Assembly: GCF_019075875.1 (NCBI RefSeq)
Contig: NZ_JAHOOZ010000001.1
Span: 4,092,001 to 4,156,000, forward strand
Source of the DNA: Novosphingobium sp. G106
GTDB lineage: Bacteria > Pseudomonadota > Alphaproteobacteria > Sphingomonadales > Sphingomonadaceae
Reading direction: 5' to 3'
Length of the DNA stretch: 64,000 bases
The notes under the pieces were generated by a model, which was not told where the DNA came from, made no database searches, and was given only the letters and a program-made list of their open reading frames with translations. The position numbers and the translations under genes were made by a program. Positions 62,982 to 64,000 of the stretch are shown here, piece by piece (position 1 is the stretch's first letter; the number at the start of each line of letters is the position of its first letter).

Positions 62982-63902
62982 ATGCGCACCGATCTCGACC
63001 ATCTGCCGCCAGCCAAGCAGCGAGAGCTCGAGCATGTCGTGCAGGTCCTGTTCGAGGAATTCTCCGCCGCTCAGGAAAATGCGACCGGGCGCCGCACGCG
63101 CGGTCGCATCACAAAGATCATCCTTTACGGCAGCCACGCCCGCGGCAGTTGGGTCGACGAGCCGCACACCGCCAAAGGCTACGTCTCGGATTTCGATTTG
63201 CTGGTTATCGTCAACCAGAAGGAACTGACTGACCGGGCAGCACACTGGACGAAGGCCGAGCAGCGGCTGAACGAAGAGAAGCTCGCCGGCCATCTCCGAA
63301 CCCCGGTGAACTTTGTGGTCCACTCCCTACAGCAGGTAAATGACGCGTTAGCGCATGGCCGCTTCTTCTTCATGGACCTCGCCCGCGACGGCATTGCGCT
63401 GTTCGAGGCCGATGACAAACCTCTGCCCCAGCCGAAGCCGAAAACTCCGGAAGCCAACCTTCTTATGGCGCAGGAATATTTTCAGGAGTGGTTTCCGGCG
63501 GCGATGCGTCGCTACGATTTCGCACGATTTGGCCTTGAGAAAGGGCATTCGAAGGAAACCGCGTTCGAGTTGCACCAAACTGCCGAAAGTCTCTACCATT
63601 GCGTCCTGCTTGTCTGCACGTTTTACACCCCGCACAATCATAACCTTGCCTTCCTGCGGACTCAGGCCGAACGATTAGACCTTCGTCTCGTCGACGCCTG
63701 GCCGCGCGACACGCGCAAGGAGCGGGCCATGTTTGAGAAACTGAAGGACGCCTATGTGAAGGCGCGGTACTCCAAACACTACCGCATCAGCGCAGAGGAA
63801 CTCACCTGGCTCGGCGAGCACGTCGAGGAGCTGGGCCGCATTGTCCAAGTCGTCTGCAGTGACCGCATAGCTGCCCTCGCAGCATCTGCCAAAGCAGCCT
63901 GA
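62982..63902 (+). CDS. Nucleotidyltransferase-HEPN fusion protein
   Basis: 306 residues from ATG 62982, with AGGA 11 bases upstream; a longer frame from 62802 runs through the acylphosphatase promoter region and is rejected. The N-terminal pol-beta-type domain has IILYGSHARGSWVDEP and SDFDLLVIV (GSxxRG and DxD). The third acidic position seems to be replaced (PVNFVVHS). FFFMDLARDGIALFE links to a C-terminal HEPN domain (AFELHQTAESLYHCVLL, ARYSKHYRI). MNT-HEPN pairs are type VII toxin-antitoxin or defence proteins; here both are on one chain. The gene is intact beside a decayed island. Confidence 0.85.
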   Translation: MRTDLDHLPPAKQRELEHVVQVLFEEFSAAQENATGRRTRGRITKIILYGSHARGSWVDEPHTAKGYVSDFDLLVIVNQKELTDRAAHWTKAEQRLNEEKLAGHLRTPVNFVVHSLQQVNDALAHGRFFFMDLARDGIALFEADDKPLPQPKPKTPEANLLMAQEYFQEWFPAAMRRYDFARFGLEKGHSKETAFELHQTAESLYHCVLLVCTFYTPHNHNLAFLRTQAERLDLRLVDAWPRDTRKERAMFEKLKDAYVKARYSKHYRISAEELTWLGEHVEELGRIVQVVCSDRIAALAASAKAA

Positions 63903-64000
63903 TCGCAAACCAATCAACTATCGTGGTGCCGAACGACTCCGCTCGCTGGCGTGATGTCTCGTGCCTCTCGATGGCCCAGTTATTTGATCTGAGCCAGCCG
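63903..64000. other. Trailing sequence with no recognised feature
   Basis: The last 98 bases after the nucleotidyltransferase-HEPN gene contain no convincing frame, hairpin or RNA gene. Confidence 0.5.

Noticed and set aside
63903..64000. tRNA or attachment site beside the decayed island
   Set aside because: No cloverleaf or T-loop sequence could be found in the last bases or in the gap at 62763-62981.

Overview
The window is high-GC alphaproteobacterial chromosome and most resembles a sphingomonad (Sphingomonadaceae, in the Novosphingobium / Sphingomonas / Sphingobium group). The basis is gene content: a MipZ-type division ATPase beside panC and a PMM/PGM gene, a tonB-exbB-exbD cluster, a DUF2793 / GTA-type tail relic, rpmI-rplT close to pheST, and AsnB- and CapD-containing exopolysaccharide genes. 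Genus assignment is inference.

Layout. (A) 1-18052, minus strand: a tightly packed, mostly start/stop-overlapping polysaccharide locus. Read from 18052 downwards it holds a beta-helix secreted protein, a CapD/WbpM-type 4,6-dehydratase, a PglC-type phosphosugar transferase, an SDR epimerase, a WbpB-WbpD-WbpE-like trio for 2,3-diacetamido uronic acid, a flippase, an AsnB amidotransferase, an AAC(3)-like acetyltransferase, a polysaccharide deacetylase-like protein, a glycosyltransferase, a Wzy-like polymerase, a zinc-ribbon SDR epimerase, a serine-acetyltransferase-like hexapeptide enzyme and the start of another glycosyltransferase-like gene. Together they would build, decorate, flip and polymerise an acidic amino-sugar repeat unit. 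(B) 18162-31952: a 49-residue protein, a CsgG-like lipoprotein-secretion family member, panC, mipZ, a membrane J-protein, PMM/PGM, PhoD, a BON-domain protein, a ligase-associated-type DEXH helicase, and tonB-exbB with three exbD paralogues. (C) 31953-48646: an unknown exported protein, hom, glpX, prs, hisN, small stress/regulatory genes with an ArsR-type operator candidate, rpmI-rplT, an AraC regulator, pheS-pheT, a galM-like gene, prfC flanked by inverted repeat pairs, and a sulfotransferase. (D) 48745-60978: an EEP-family gene, glnK-amtB behind a clear sigma-54 promoter, a DUF442-type phosphatase-like gene, a double cold-shock protein with a glycine-rich head, argD-argF-hslO, a DUF3617-like gene, queC, an MFS carrier, sodC and an OmpA protein with 24 consecutive prolines. 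(E) 61168-62762: a decayed patch holding remnants of a GTA/phage tail pair, a DUF932 plasmid/ICE-type gene and an acylphosphatase, followed by an intact nucleotidyltransferase-HEPN fusion.

Five otherwise well-conserved genes carry exactly one single-base frameshift each, four of them in G/C homopolymers of 5-9 bases. Sequencing or assembly error is the simplest explanation. The G9 tract near the 5' end of a surface-polysaccharide glycosyltransferase would also fit slipped-strand phase variation. The multiply damaged genes in region E look like real decay.

All family assignments are from reading the translations; no database search was run.
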